64,000 nucleotides of DNA from Phycisphaerales bacterium (lineage in GTDB: Bacteria > Planctomycetota > Phycisphaerae > Phycisphaerales > UBA1924). The position numbers were made by a program, and so were the translations under genes. The first letter of the stretch is position 1, and the number at the start of each line of letters is the position of its first letter. The notes under the pieces are model-generated. The model was not told the DNA's origin and did no database searches. It was given only the letters and a program-made list of their open reading frames with translations. Shown here one piece after another: positions 9,352 to 16,223 of this stretch. The stretch is taken from NCBI GenBank assembly GCA_023382935.1, contig JAHDXL010000001.1, forward strand, positions 20,506-84,505, written 5' to 3'.

Positions 9352-10386
9352 TCAAGCCGGAGGCAGAGGCCCACTCACCACGTCCACCTGCATGTGCGGA
9401 TAGCCCGGATCAGTGTCCTCGATCATGATGTGCAGGAAAGGCAGCACCGTGTCGTCCGGCCACACCGCGCCGGCGACCAGCCCGCTGTCAAACCTCACAC
9501 GCCGGGCCGCCGCGAAACCCAGCGACGTCCGCACCCCCAGTTCGGCCTGCATGCGCCCCAGCGAAACGCCCGCCCCCGTCGCTGCGACGTGCTGATAGCA
9601 GCCCCCGCCGTTCAAAACAACGAACGGCTCGGCGTTCGATGGCGTTCCGCCAGCCCACTGAATGGCGACCTTGGCCCATTCGCTCAGCCCTCGCACAGAC
9701 TGCGTCCCGGGTTCAATGGGCAGGTTGATCATCCGGCTTGGTCCGCCCAGCGGCACCAAAATCACCGGCCCCAGCGGCGAAGCCTGGAAATAGAACGCAG
9801 CCGCGTTGCCCAGCACATAGACATGCTGCTCGGGCAAAGGCACCGGCGAGGCGACCACCCGGAAGTGACGACGCTCGCAAGGTTCCACGTTGGTCACCTC
9901 ATGCACCTCGATGTCGATCGCAGGCCAAACCGAACCACGCGGAACTAGGCCACTATCGAATCGCACCGCCTCATCCCCGACCCGCAGATCCAGCACCAAC
10001 TGGTGACCCAGCACCGGGAGCATGCCCACCGAACGGGTCAGGACATAGAACCCGCCCCCGGTGATCAGCACGTCGTCGCTCACGCGCTGACGCTCCGGAG
10101 GCGTGAGCAACCAGTTCACATCACTCACCCGCAGCGCATGCGCCGCGTTCGAATTCGTGTTCGGCCAGACTGACATCTGCAGCGTGCCCCGCACCAGTTC
10201 GCTCTGGCTGGGAAGGTGATCGCAAGCCACCGGCTCGGTTCGATAACTCGAGGCAAAATCAAGCCGCATGAGCGTCGCGGCACGCATATTGCCCGCGCTT
10301 CCCAACTCGGTTGGCTGCGCCAAGCCCGCGCCGGTCATCATCAGCGTGCCCGCCAGCCCGATCCATTGTGCCGCGTGCCTGAACAT
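9352..10386 (-). CDS. Exported protein of unknown function with an internal duplication
   Basis: I do not recognise a family. The 344-residue product has a signal peptide (about residues 1-23, ending GLAQ) and two related halves. Each runs from GGGxY, through a stretch of about 40 residues with L/G-rich strands, to RFDSGLV, a VWP motif and a final VxxxP. The first copy is at about 107-195 and the second from about 255 to the C-terminus, which ends GPLPPA. The repeat suggests two beta-rich domains. The ATG at 10386 is preceded by GGAGGGAG. It lies tail-to-tail with tsaD, 15 bases apart, with no visible terminator. Confidence 0.7.
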   Translation of the reverse strand: MFRHAAQWIGLAGTLMMTGAGLAQPTELGSAGNMRAATLMRLDFASSYRTEPVACDHLPSQSELVRGTLQMSVWPNTNSNAAHALRVSDVNWLLTPPERQRVSDDVLITGGGFYVLTRSVGMLPVLGHQLVLDLRVGDEAVRFDSGLVPRGSVWPAIDIEVHEVTNVEPCERRHFRVVASPVPLPEQHVYVLGNAAAFYFQASPLGPVILVPLGGPSRMINLPIEPGTQSVRGLSEWAKVAIQWAGGTPSNAEPFVVLNGGGCYQHVAATGAGVSLGRMQAELGVRTSLGFAAARRVRFDSGLVAGAVWPDDTVLPFLHIMIEDTDPGYPHMQVDVVSGPLPPA

Positions 10387-10569
10387 GGCTCCCTCCGTTC
10401 TTCCGGCTCTCGTTCTGACGCCGCCCGACGGACCGCCAGAAGCCCGCGGGCGCTCCCGTAGCGCCCAACCTACAAATCAGGCCTGCTTCGATCAATCCCC
10501 CCGAAGCGGGACTCGACCATCAGGTCTCTGGATTCTCCCGCTTGAAACTCCGTTCTGGGCCCGGCTCAC

Positions 10570-10575
10570 TACACT
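10570..10575 (+). promoter_or_regulatory. Candidate -10 element of the secreted peptidase gene
   Basis: TACACT lies exactly six bases before the ATG at 10582 and there is no ribosome binding site, consistent with a leaderless transcript. Confidence 0.4.
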
Positions 10576-10581
10576 CGATCC

Positions 10582-11355
10582 ATGCACGGCCCAACCATTG
10601 CCGCTTTCCTCGCCGTCTCGATGGCACTGCACTCAGCCCCACGGCTCCCCGTACCCCACCCGGACCCCGCGCCATCCAGTCCACCCGCCCACCGCCTCCC
10701 CGAGCAGATTGCCGATTACGAGTCCCGCACACTCGCCGGCTTTCCCCTCCAGATCAACAGGGCCCTCATGGAGCACGACCCCGCGCTGCTCGAAACCGTC
10801 CTCGTCATGCTCGAATCCGACCTGCGCATGATGCAGCACTCGCTCCCACGACCTGCGTTCCTGCGCCTCCAGTCCACCACCATCTGGATCGAACTCCAGG
10901 GCGCCGTGGTCAACCCCGGCATGTCCGGCCGCGGCATGTGCTATCACGCCTCACGCGCGTGGGTCACCTCCGCCGGCCTGCTGCCGGAAAAGGCTGGAGG
11001 CGTCGAGATCTGCCGAGCCCAGGACTTCATGGACTGGCGCCGCAACCAGCCCTTCATGACCCTCCACGAGTTCGCCCACGCCTGGCACCACATCATCGGC
11101 GTCGACAACCCGGAGATCCGCGCCGCCTACGAACACGCCCGTGATGCCGGCCTCTACGACCAGGTCATGCACAACATGCAGACTGACCCCGTCAGGGCTT
11201 ATGCCATGAACAACCCCACCGAATACTTCGCCGAACTCACGGAGGCCTACTTCGGCCTGAACGACTTTGAGCCATTCACCCGCAACCAACTCGCCGGCAT
11301 GGACCCGCAAGGCCTGGCCGTCGTCGCCAAGTGGTGGAACAAAGAAGTCCCATGA
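10582..11355 (+). CDS. Secreted zinc metallopeptidase-like protein
   Basis: The 257-residue product has an N-terminal hydrophobic signal (about 1-18), a proline-rich linker, and a zinc-protease signature HEFAHAWHH near residue 161 (HExxH-like HEFAH). A downstream glutamate in FAELTEAYFG near 217 could be the third zinc ligand, as in gluzincins of the anthrax lethal factor type. Conserved aromatic and glycine positions (RGMCYHAS) precede the motif. I cannot name the MEROPS family from the sequence alone. No neighbouring gene points to a substrate. The stop codon lies inside the 5' arm of a terminator. Confidence 0.75.
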   Translation: MHGPTIAAFLAVSMALHSAPRLPVPHPDPAPSSPPAHRLPEQIADYESRTLAGFPLQINRALMEHDPALLETVLVMLESDLRMMQHSLPRPAFLRLQSTTIWIELQGAVVNPGMSGRGMCYHASRAWVTSAGLLPEKAGGVEICRAQDFMDWRRNQPFMTLHEFAHAWHHIIGVDNPEIRAAYEHARDAGLYDQVMHNMQTDPVRAYAMNNPTEYFAELTEAYFGLNDFEPFTRNQLAGMDPQGLAVVAKWWNKEVP

Positions 11356-11391
11356 AGCAGGACCAGCCCGCACCGCCCCTTCATGGGTTTT
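11349..11391 (+). terminator. Intrinsic terminator overlapping the peptidase stop codon
   Basis: A nine-base perfect stem (11349-11357 with 11379-11387) is followed by TTTT at 11388-11391. The opposite strand has a TTCTTT stretch after the hairpin, so it may work in both directions. Confidence 0.7.
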
Positions 11392-11587
11392 CCCAATCCT
11401 CGCGCCCAAAGCCCGACGCCTCGTCGCCACCAGCGGTTCCTCTCACTCCGGCAGTCTGAACCCCCATCTCCGCACTCGCCCCCGACCCCGAACTCGTGAC
11501 CGGGGCGGTGCGGCCACTGCGGATGCCTTCGCATCGCATGGCGGCTTGGCCGTAATTGTCGAGCACCGCGCGCACGTCGGTGGGCAT
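11381..11587 (-). CDS. Possible small protein, 68 residues
   Basis: This short frame begins MPTDVRAVLDNYGQAAM and then becomes rich in Gly, Ser and Ala. Codon third positions are strongly G/C, as in real genes here, and it ends inside the 3' hairpin. There is no ribosome binding site before its ATG, and I recognise no family. It lies 77 bases downstream of another - strand gene. Outside this frame the 309-base gap shows nothing else. It may be chance. Confidence 0.35.
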   Translation of the reverse strand: MPTDVRAVLDNYGQAAMRCEGIRSGRTAPVTSSGSGASAEMGVQTAGVRGTAGGDEASGFGREDWENP

Positions 11588-11664
11588 GGGCGGAAGGCCG
11601 AGCGGCGGCGATGTCAGATCACTACTCTTCTCTTCGGCTCTTGCGATGCTCGTGATTGCCTCGG

Positions 11665-11970
11665 CTACCCCGCCCTCATCTGCCCATCCAATCCCTTCAC
11701 CAACCGTCGCAACTGGGACAGGTCAAAACGGCGCGGCAACTCCGGCCCCAGCGAGATCGCCCCCACCCGCACCGCTCGTTCGACCACGCGCGACGGCGGC
11801 TCCACGCCTCCGCACCAATGCTCATAGTCATGATGGCTCAGCGTCACCTCGTGCTCGCTGACGCGCCCATCGCCCCACCACACGCTCAGTGCATAGGACC
11901 AACCGCGAGCCTCTTCACGCTCAGGCCCCACGCGCACCCCCTCTACCCGATGCGACTCGACCTCCGACAT
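11665..11970 (-). CDS. Small conserved hypothetical protein, 101 residues
   Basis: The sequence (YALSVWWGDGRVSEHEVT, then LSHHDYEHWCGG, then PSRVVERAVRVG and a C-terminal FDLSQLRRLVKG) resembles a family of short bacterial proteins that pair an exposed beta-hairpin with HxVTLS..DY and a C-terminal helix beginning FDL. No function is known to me. It is divergent from the MacB-type permease, with only 22 bases between the start codons. TAGACT lies exactly six bases before its ATG, suggesting a leaderless mRNA. G/C-rich third positions support coding. Confidence 0.6.
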   Translation of the reverse strand: MSEVESHRVEGVRVGPEREEARGWSYALSVWWGDGRVSEHEVTLSHHDYEHWCGGVEPPSRVVERAVRVGAISLGPELPRRFDLSQLRRLVKGLDGQMRAG

Positions 11971-11976
11971 TCTGTC

Positions 11977-11986
11977 AGTCTACCCT
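11977..11986. promoter_or_regulatory. Two interlocking divergent -10 elements
   Basis: On the - strand TAGACT (11982-11977) is six bases from the ATG at 11970. On the + strand TACCCT (11981-11986) is six bases from the GTG at 11993. The two hexamers share two bases. A TCGACC at 11957-11962 could be the -35 of the + strand promoter (18-base spacer). Confidence 0.5.
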
Positions 11987-11992
11987 ACCTGC

Positions 11993-13324
11993 GTGACCTT
12001 CCTCCTCGAGACCGTCAAACTCGGCCTGGCGAACCTCCGCCTCCAGATGCTGCGCAGCATCCTGACCGCGCTGGGCATCATCTTCGGCGTCGCCGCCGTC
12101 ATCACCATGGTCGCCATCGGCGAAGGCTCTACCCAGGAGGCCCTACGGCAGATCGAGGCCTTGGGCGCCCGCAACATCATCGTCCGCAGCCAGCCCCCGC
12201 CCGAGAGCCAGAACCAGCAGGGCGGCACGCAGCGCAGTTTCGTCAACACCTACGGCATCACCTTCGCCGATTACGACGTCATCAAGGCCAACTTCCCGGA
12301 TGCGGACCACATCGTTCCCCTCAAGGAAGTCGGCGGCGAAATCCTCCGCCAAGGCCTGCGCAAGACCAGCCAGACCTTTGGCACCACGCCCGACCTCCTC
12401 GAAGTGGCGCGCCTGCGCATCGACCGGGGCCGGTATCTGACCGAAGGCGATCTCGAACAGAGCGCCGTCGTCTGCGTCATCGGACACGAGGTCGCCAAGG
12501 AGTTCTTCCCACTCGAAGATCCGCTCGGCAAGACCCTGCGCGTCGACGATACGGCCCTGACCGTCGTCGGCGTCCTCGCGCCCGTCGGACTCTCCGGCGG
12601 CGCGGGGGCCGCGCTGGTCGGACGGGACCTCAATCTCGACATCCACATCCCTCTCACCACCGCCCGCGCGGTCTTCGGCGACATCGTCATCCGGCGCTCG
12701 TCCGGCTCCTTTCAGGGCAACGAGGTCCAGTTGAGCGAAGTCTACATCGAGTGCCCCGAGCGTGACCGGGTCGTCACCGACTCCGAACGCCTCAGACGCG
12801 TCATGGATGTGCGCCATCCCGCTTTGACCGACATTGGCATGATCGTGCCCTACGAACTGCTCGAAAATGCACGCCGTCGCGCCATGATGGGCCAGATCGT
12901 CTCCGGCGCCGTCGCCGCCATTGCCCTGCTCGTCGGCGGCATTGGCATCATGAACATCATGCTGGCCAACGTCACCGAGCGCACCCGCGAAATCGGCATC
13001 CGCCGCGCCCTGGGCGCCACACGCAAACACATCATCGCCCAGTTTCTCGTCGAGACCAGCGTCCTCAGTTGCATCGGCGGGCTGCTCGGCGTCGGACTGG
13101 GAGTCGGGCTTTCACTGGCGCTCGACTCGCTCGTGCCCCTGCTGCCCGCGGCCCCGCTGGTCGGAAAGTTCATTCCCCCCGATGCCGCGCTGCCCACGCT
13201 GGTCACCGGCTGGTCGATCATCGTTGCCTTCGTCGTCGCCGCACTCACCGGGCTGATCTTCGGCATCTATCCTGCCCGCAAGGCCGCCCTGCAAGATCCC
13301 ATCGTCGCCCTGCGCCACGACTGA
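11993..13324 (+). CDS. MacB/FtsX-type ABC transporter permease
   Basis: The 443-residue product has the MacB_PCD plus FtsX layout: one membrane segment near 20-45 (LRSILTALGIIFGVAAVITM), a periplasmic domain of about 230 residues, and three membrane segments in the C-terminal 160 residues (starting around IVSGAVAAIALLVGGIGIMN). The signature ERTREIGIRRALGA lies between the first and second C-terminal segments, and it ends in PARKAALQDPIVALRHD. This is the permease of an ATP-driven export or lipoprotein-type system. No ATPase or membrane-fusion gene is adjacent, which is unusual. It has a GTG start without a ribosome binding site. Inner membrane. Confidence 0.92.
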   Translation: MTFLLETVKLGLANLRLQMLRSILTALGIIFGVAAVITMVAIGEGSTQEALRQIEALGARNIIVRSQPPPESQNQQGGTQRSFVNTYGITFADYDVIKANFPDADHIVPLKEVGGEILRQGLRKTSQTFGTTPDLLEVARLRIDRGRYLTEGDLEQSAVVCVIGHEVAKEFFPLEDPLGKTLRVDDTALTVVGVLAPVGLSGGAGAALVGRDLNLDIHIPLTTARAVFGDIVIRRSSGSFQGNEVQLSEVYIECPERDRVVTDSERLRRVMDVRHPALTDIGMIVPYELLENARRRAMMGQIVSGAVAAIALLVGGIGIMNIMLANVTERTREIGIRRALGATRKHIIAQFLVETSVLSCIGGLLGVGLGVGLSLALDSLVPLLPAAPLVGKFIPPDAALPTLVTGWSIIVAFVVAALTGLIFGIYPARKAALQDPIVALRHD

Positions 13325-13358
13325 GCCTCCGGGCAAGCGCCCCGACCGCCCGGCCTGC

Positions 13359-14669
13359 TCACGTCGCGTCCAGCCCCAGCCGTTTCATCGGCACCGTGCC
13401 ATCCACGTGCACGGGCACGCATCCACGCGAGCGCAGAAAATCGATCGATGCCCGCAAGTCCGCCGGCAACGGCGCGACGAACGTCATCGCCTTTCCGCTG
13501 ATCGGATGCTCGAAACTCAGCAACGCCGCATGCAGCGCCTGACGCGCGATCAGTGTTGCCCCGCGATCATCAGCCAGTGCTCGCCCGCCGTACATGTCGT
13601 CGCCCACGATCGCCCAGCCGTGGTGCGACAGGTGCACCCGGATCTGATGCGTCCGCCCCGTCTTCAACTCCAGTTCGACAAGCGTGTAGCGGCCGGGCGA
13701 CGGGGCGCCCGAGCGACGAAGCCACGCAGCAGACTCTGCTTGGCCCCAGCCCCCCGGCAGCCTCCCTTTCATGCTTGCTCTCTCCGCTCTCTCGTTCACC
13801 TCCGCGTTCTCCACTTGGCCGCTTGGCCCCTCTGTCGCCTCCACCTGCTCCCCGTATCGCTCGCGCACCCGCGCGATGGTCACGCTCGGCTTGCCCAAAT
13901 CGTCGTGCCGCACCACGTACTTTTCGCGATACCCCTTCTCACGCGAAGGGTGCGGACCGATCGGCAAGTCGATCACCTGCCCCTCCGGCTCCACGCGCCC
14001 GTGCACCAGCGCCAGGTACCGCTTGTCCACCGACCTCATCTCGAACTGACGCCCGAGTTTCCAGTGCGCCTCGTCCGTCTTGGCGAACACGATGCACCCC
14101 GTCGTGTTGCGGTCCAGCCGATGCACCACCCCGGGGCGCGCAAACTCCCGCCCCACGCCCGACAGCGCCCCGCCCGACACGTTCTGAAAGTGCCAGGCCA
14201 GCCCATTGATCAGCGTGCCTGACAACTCCGACCGCGCCGGGTGCACGATCACGTCCGCCCGCTTGTTCAGCACGATCAGGTGCTCGTCCTCGAACATGAC
14301 CTCCAGCGGCATCTCCTCCGGCTGAATCTCCGTCGACGGCGGCGGGGGAATCACCACCTCCACCACGTCGTTCAGCCGCAACTTCGTCGATGCCTTGCCC
14401 ACCCGTCCGTTGACTGTGACCCCGCCCTCGTCGATCAGCCGCTGCAACTGCGTGCGGCTCATGAATGTCACCCGGCTGGTCAGATAGCGATCCAGACGCG
14501 ACCCCACGTCACGCTGCAACTCGAATCGCACCGTGCCCAGTTGTTCTTCGTCGCTGCCCTCGGCCGAGGCACGCTCATACCACTCGCGCAGAGCCTCCGG
14601 ATCGACCTTGCCTCCGGGCAGGATCAGGCGGTTCGATGGATGTGGCCGATCCTGTTCGTCGGCACTCAT
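13359..14669 (-). CDS. RluA/RluD-family ribosomal large-subunit pseudouridine synthase
   Basis: It converts specific uridines in RNA to pseudouridine. The 436-residue protein has an N-terminal S4 RNA-binding domain (about 50-110: RLDRYLTSR, SRTQLQRLI, GVTVNG) and the RluA catalytic domain with the active-site aspartate in VVHRLDRNTTG, KRYLALVHG and TGRTHQIRVHLSHHG. Between RVRERYG and YTLVELELKTGRTH it carries an extra segment of about 50 residues (EQVEATEG to GAPSPG) that the family normally lacks. The start at 14669 lies seven bases after the stop of the preceding gene. Cytosolic. Exact target uridines cannot be read from the sequence. Confidence 0.9.
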   Translation of the reverse strand: MSADEQDRPHPSNRLILPGGKVDPEALREWYERASAEGSDEEQLGTVRFELQRDVGSRLDRYLTSRVTFMSRTQLQRLIDEGGVTVNGRVGKASTKLRLNDVVEVVIPPPPSTEIQPEEMPLEVMFEDEHLIVLNKRADVIVHPARSELSGTLINGLAWHFQNVSGGALSGVGREFARPGVVHRLDRNTTGCIVFAKTDEAHWKLGRQFEMRSVDKRYLALVHGRVEPEGQVIDLPIGPHPSREKGYREKYVVRHDDLGKPSVTIARVRERYGEQVEATEGPSGQVENAEVNERAERASMKGRLPGGWGQAESAAWLRRSGAPSPGRYTLVELELKTGRTHQIRVHLSHHGWAIVGDDMYGGRALADDRGATLIARQALHAALLSFEHPISGKAMTFVAPLPADLRASIDFLRSRGCVPVHVDGTVPMKRLGLDAT

Positions 14670-14676
14670 GCCGGGC

Positions 14677-15570
14677 TCAGCGGCCTCCGCCGCCGCCCCC
14701 GCCCTCAGAAGGTTCACTCGATTCACCCCCGGACGCTCCGCCGTCGTCGGCCGGAGGGTTTTGGCTGGCGGGCGCCGGCTCATCACCGTCTTGAGGGCCG
14801 ACCTCGCCAGTGTCGGGTAGCGCCTCCACGCCCGTCGGTGTCTGTGTCTCGGGCGGAAGGATGGGCTCGGGCTCCGGCAGCGGCGGCAGCGCGTCGGCCG
14901 CAAACAACGTTGCCGCCGCACCCGTCCCCACCGCGTTCATCCGCTTCTCCGCCACGATGGCCGCCGCTTCGTAGTTCACCTTCTCGCACAGTTCCTTGGC
15001 CTTGCGCAGATGCGTCCTGGCACCCTCGAAGTCCCCGCTGGTCTCCGCCACCGCCGCCATCCCGAACAACGCCTCGATCGCCAGCGGCTCCTTGCCCGAG
15101 GCCGATCCGGTCGCGTCGAATACCTCGCGGTACAGTTTGCCCGCCCGCTCCAGGTACATCGCCCTGCCCGATTCGTCGAGCACGTCGCCCGGCGCCAGTT
15201 CGGCCCCCGGCGTGTACTCCACCCCGGGCGCCAGCCCACGCTGCACCGCCAGCAGGTACACGTCGGCAAGGTCGAGTTTGGCCAGCAGCCCGAACGAGCG
15301 CACGTTCGCGTACTCGCGGGCAATGTTGCCCAGCGTGTCCGGGTTAGCCGGCCCGCCGACTGTGGCCGATGTGTACGCGCTGGTCGCCTGGTTGACCTTG
15401 GCCACCTGCATTTGCTTGTACTTGTTCCAGCCCCAGTAGGCCACCGCGATGCCCGCAAGCACCATCAGCGCCGGAGTGCTCCACTTTTGCAGAAACTCAA
15501 GAAGGTCCTCGTTGATCCGCGATTCTTCGCGGCCGGCACCCTCTTTGATCCCTTTGATCCGTTCGTCCAT
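14677..15570 (-). CDS. Membrane-anchored TPR-like protein (YfgM-like)
   Basis: The 297-residue protein has a short cytosolic N-terminus, one membrane segment (about 33-52: TPALMVLAGIAVAYWGW), an alpha-helical region with TPR-like spacing of A/L/Y residues (about 60-210) and a disordered Pro/Glu/Gly-rich tail ending in a run of glycines. The order matches YfgM/ancillary SecYEG translocon subunits, but I call it only by resemblance. The upstream GTG at 15579 is an alternative start. Co-directional with the RluD-type gene, seven bases apart, so probably one operon. Confidence 0.65.
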   Translation of the reverse strand: MDERIKGIKEGAGREESRINEDLLEFLQKWSTPALMVLAGIAVAYWGWNKYKQMQVAKVNQATSAYTSATVGGPANPDTLGNIAREYANVRSFGLLAKLDLADVYLLAVQRGLAPGVEYTPGAELAPGDVLDESGRAMYLERAGKLYREVFDATGSASGKEPLAIEALFGMAAVAETSGDFEGARTHLRKAKELCEKVNYEAAAIVAEKRMNAVGTGAAATLFAADALPPLPEPEPILPPETQTPTGVEALPDTGEVGPQDGDEPAPASQNPPADDGGASGGESSEPSEGGGGGGGR

Positions 15571-15697
15571 AGCGCACACCGCCTCTGCTGCCCCGAAACC
15601 CGGGTCAGAAGTCTAGGGGCGAGTTCACGCGCCCGGCGGACGGCCCCATCACCCGCCCGGCCAACCGCTTATCCTCCGTCACATCGGAGGGTTACCC

Positions 15698-16207
15698 TTG
15701 CCCGGCCTCAAGACAAACATCAACAAGTGGTCCCGCAAACTCCATCGCTGGGGGGCCATCGCCTCGGCCCTGCCTCTGCTCGTCGTCCTCTGCTCCGGCG
15801 TGCTCCTGCTCCTCAAGAAGCAGGTCGAGTGGATTCAGCCCCACACCGCCGCTGCACCAGCCGATCCGCCCGTCGTTTCCTTTGAACAGATACTCGCAGC
15901 CGCCGCCTCGGTCCCGGCGGTCGGAGTGGCCGAATGGGGCGACATCTCCCGCCTCGACCTGCGACTCCGCGACGGCGTGGTCAAAGTCCAGTGCGAAAGC
16001 GGCTGGGAGGTACAGGTGTGCGCCACCACGGGCCGGGTGCTCAAGCACGCTGTCCGCCGAAGCGACCTGATCGAGTCCATCCACGACGGATCATACTTTC
16101 ATCCCGCCGCCAAACTCGGAATCTTCCTCCCCAGCGCCCTGATCGTGCTCTCCCTCTGGCTCACCGGCCTGTGGCTGTGGCTCATGCCCCACCTGCGAAA
16201 GTGGTGA
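15698..16207 (+). CDS. PepSY-associated membrane protein
   Basis: The 169-residue product has two membrane segments (about 18-38 and 140-162) around a periplasmic domain that resembles PepSY: FEQILAAAASVP, then LDLRLRDGVVKVQC and a VCATTGRVLKH strand. The N-terminal KLHRWGAIAS is the typical PepSY-TM entry helix, often with a heme- or iron-related role. It starts at TTG with GGAGGG seven bases upstream. Tail-to-tail with the mutase gene. Function beyond the fold is not known. Confidence 0.75.
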   Translation: MPGLKTNINKWSRKLHRWGAIASALPLLVVLCSGVLLLLKKQVEWIQPHTAAAPADPPVVSFEQILAAAASVPAVGVAEWGDISRLDLRLRDGVVKVQCESGWEVQVCATTGRVLKHAVRRSDLIESIHDGSYFHPAAKLGIFLPSALIVLSLWLTGLWLWLMPHLRKW

Positions 16208-16223
16208 TCCAGCACACGCTTTT

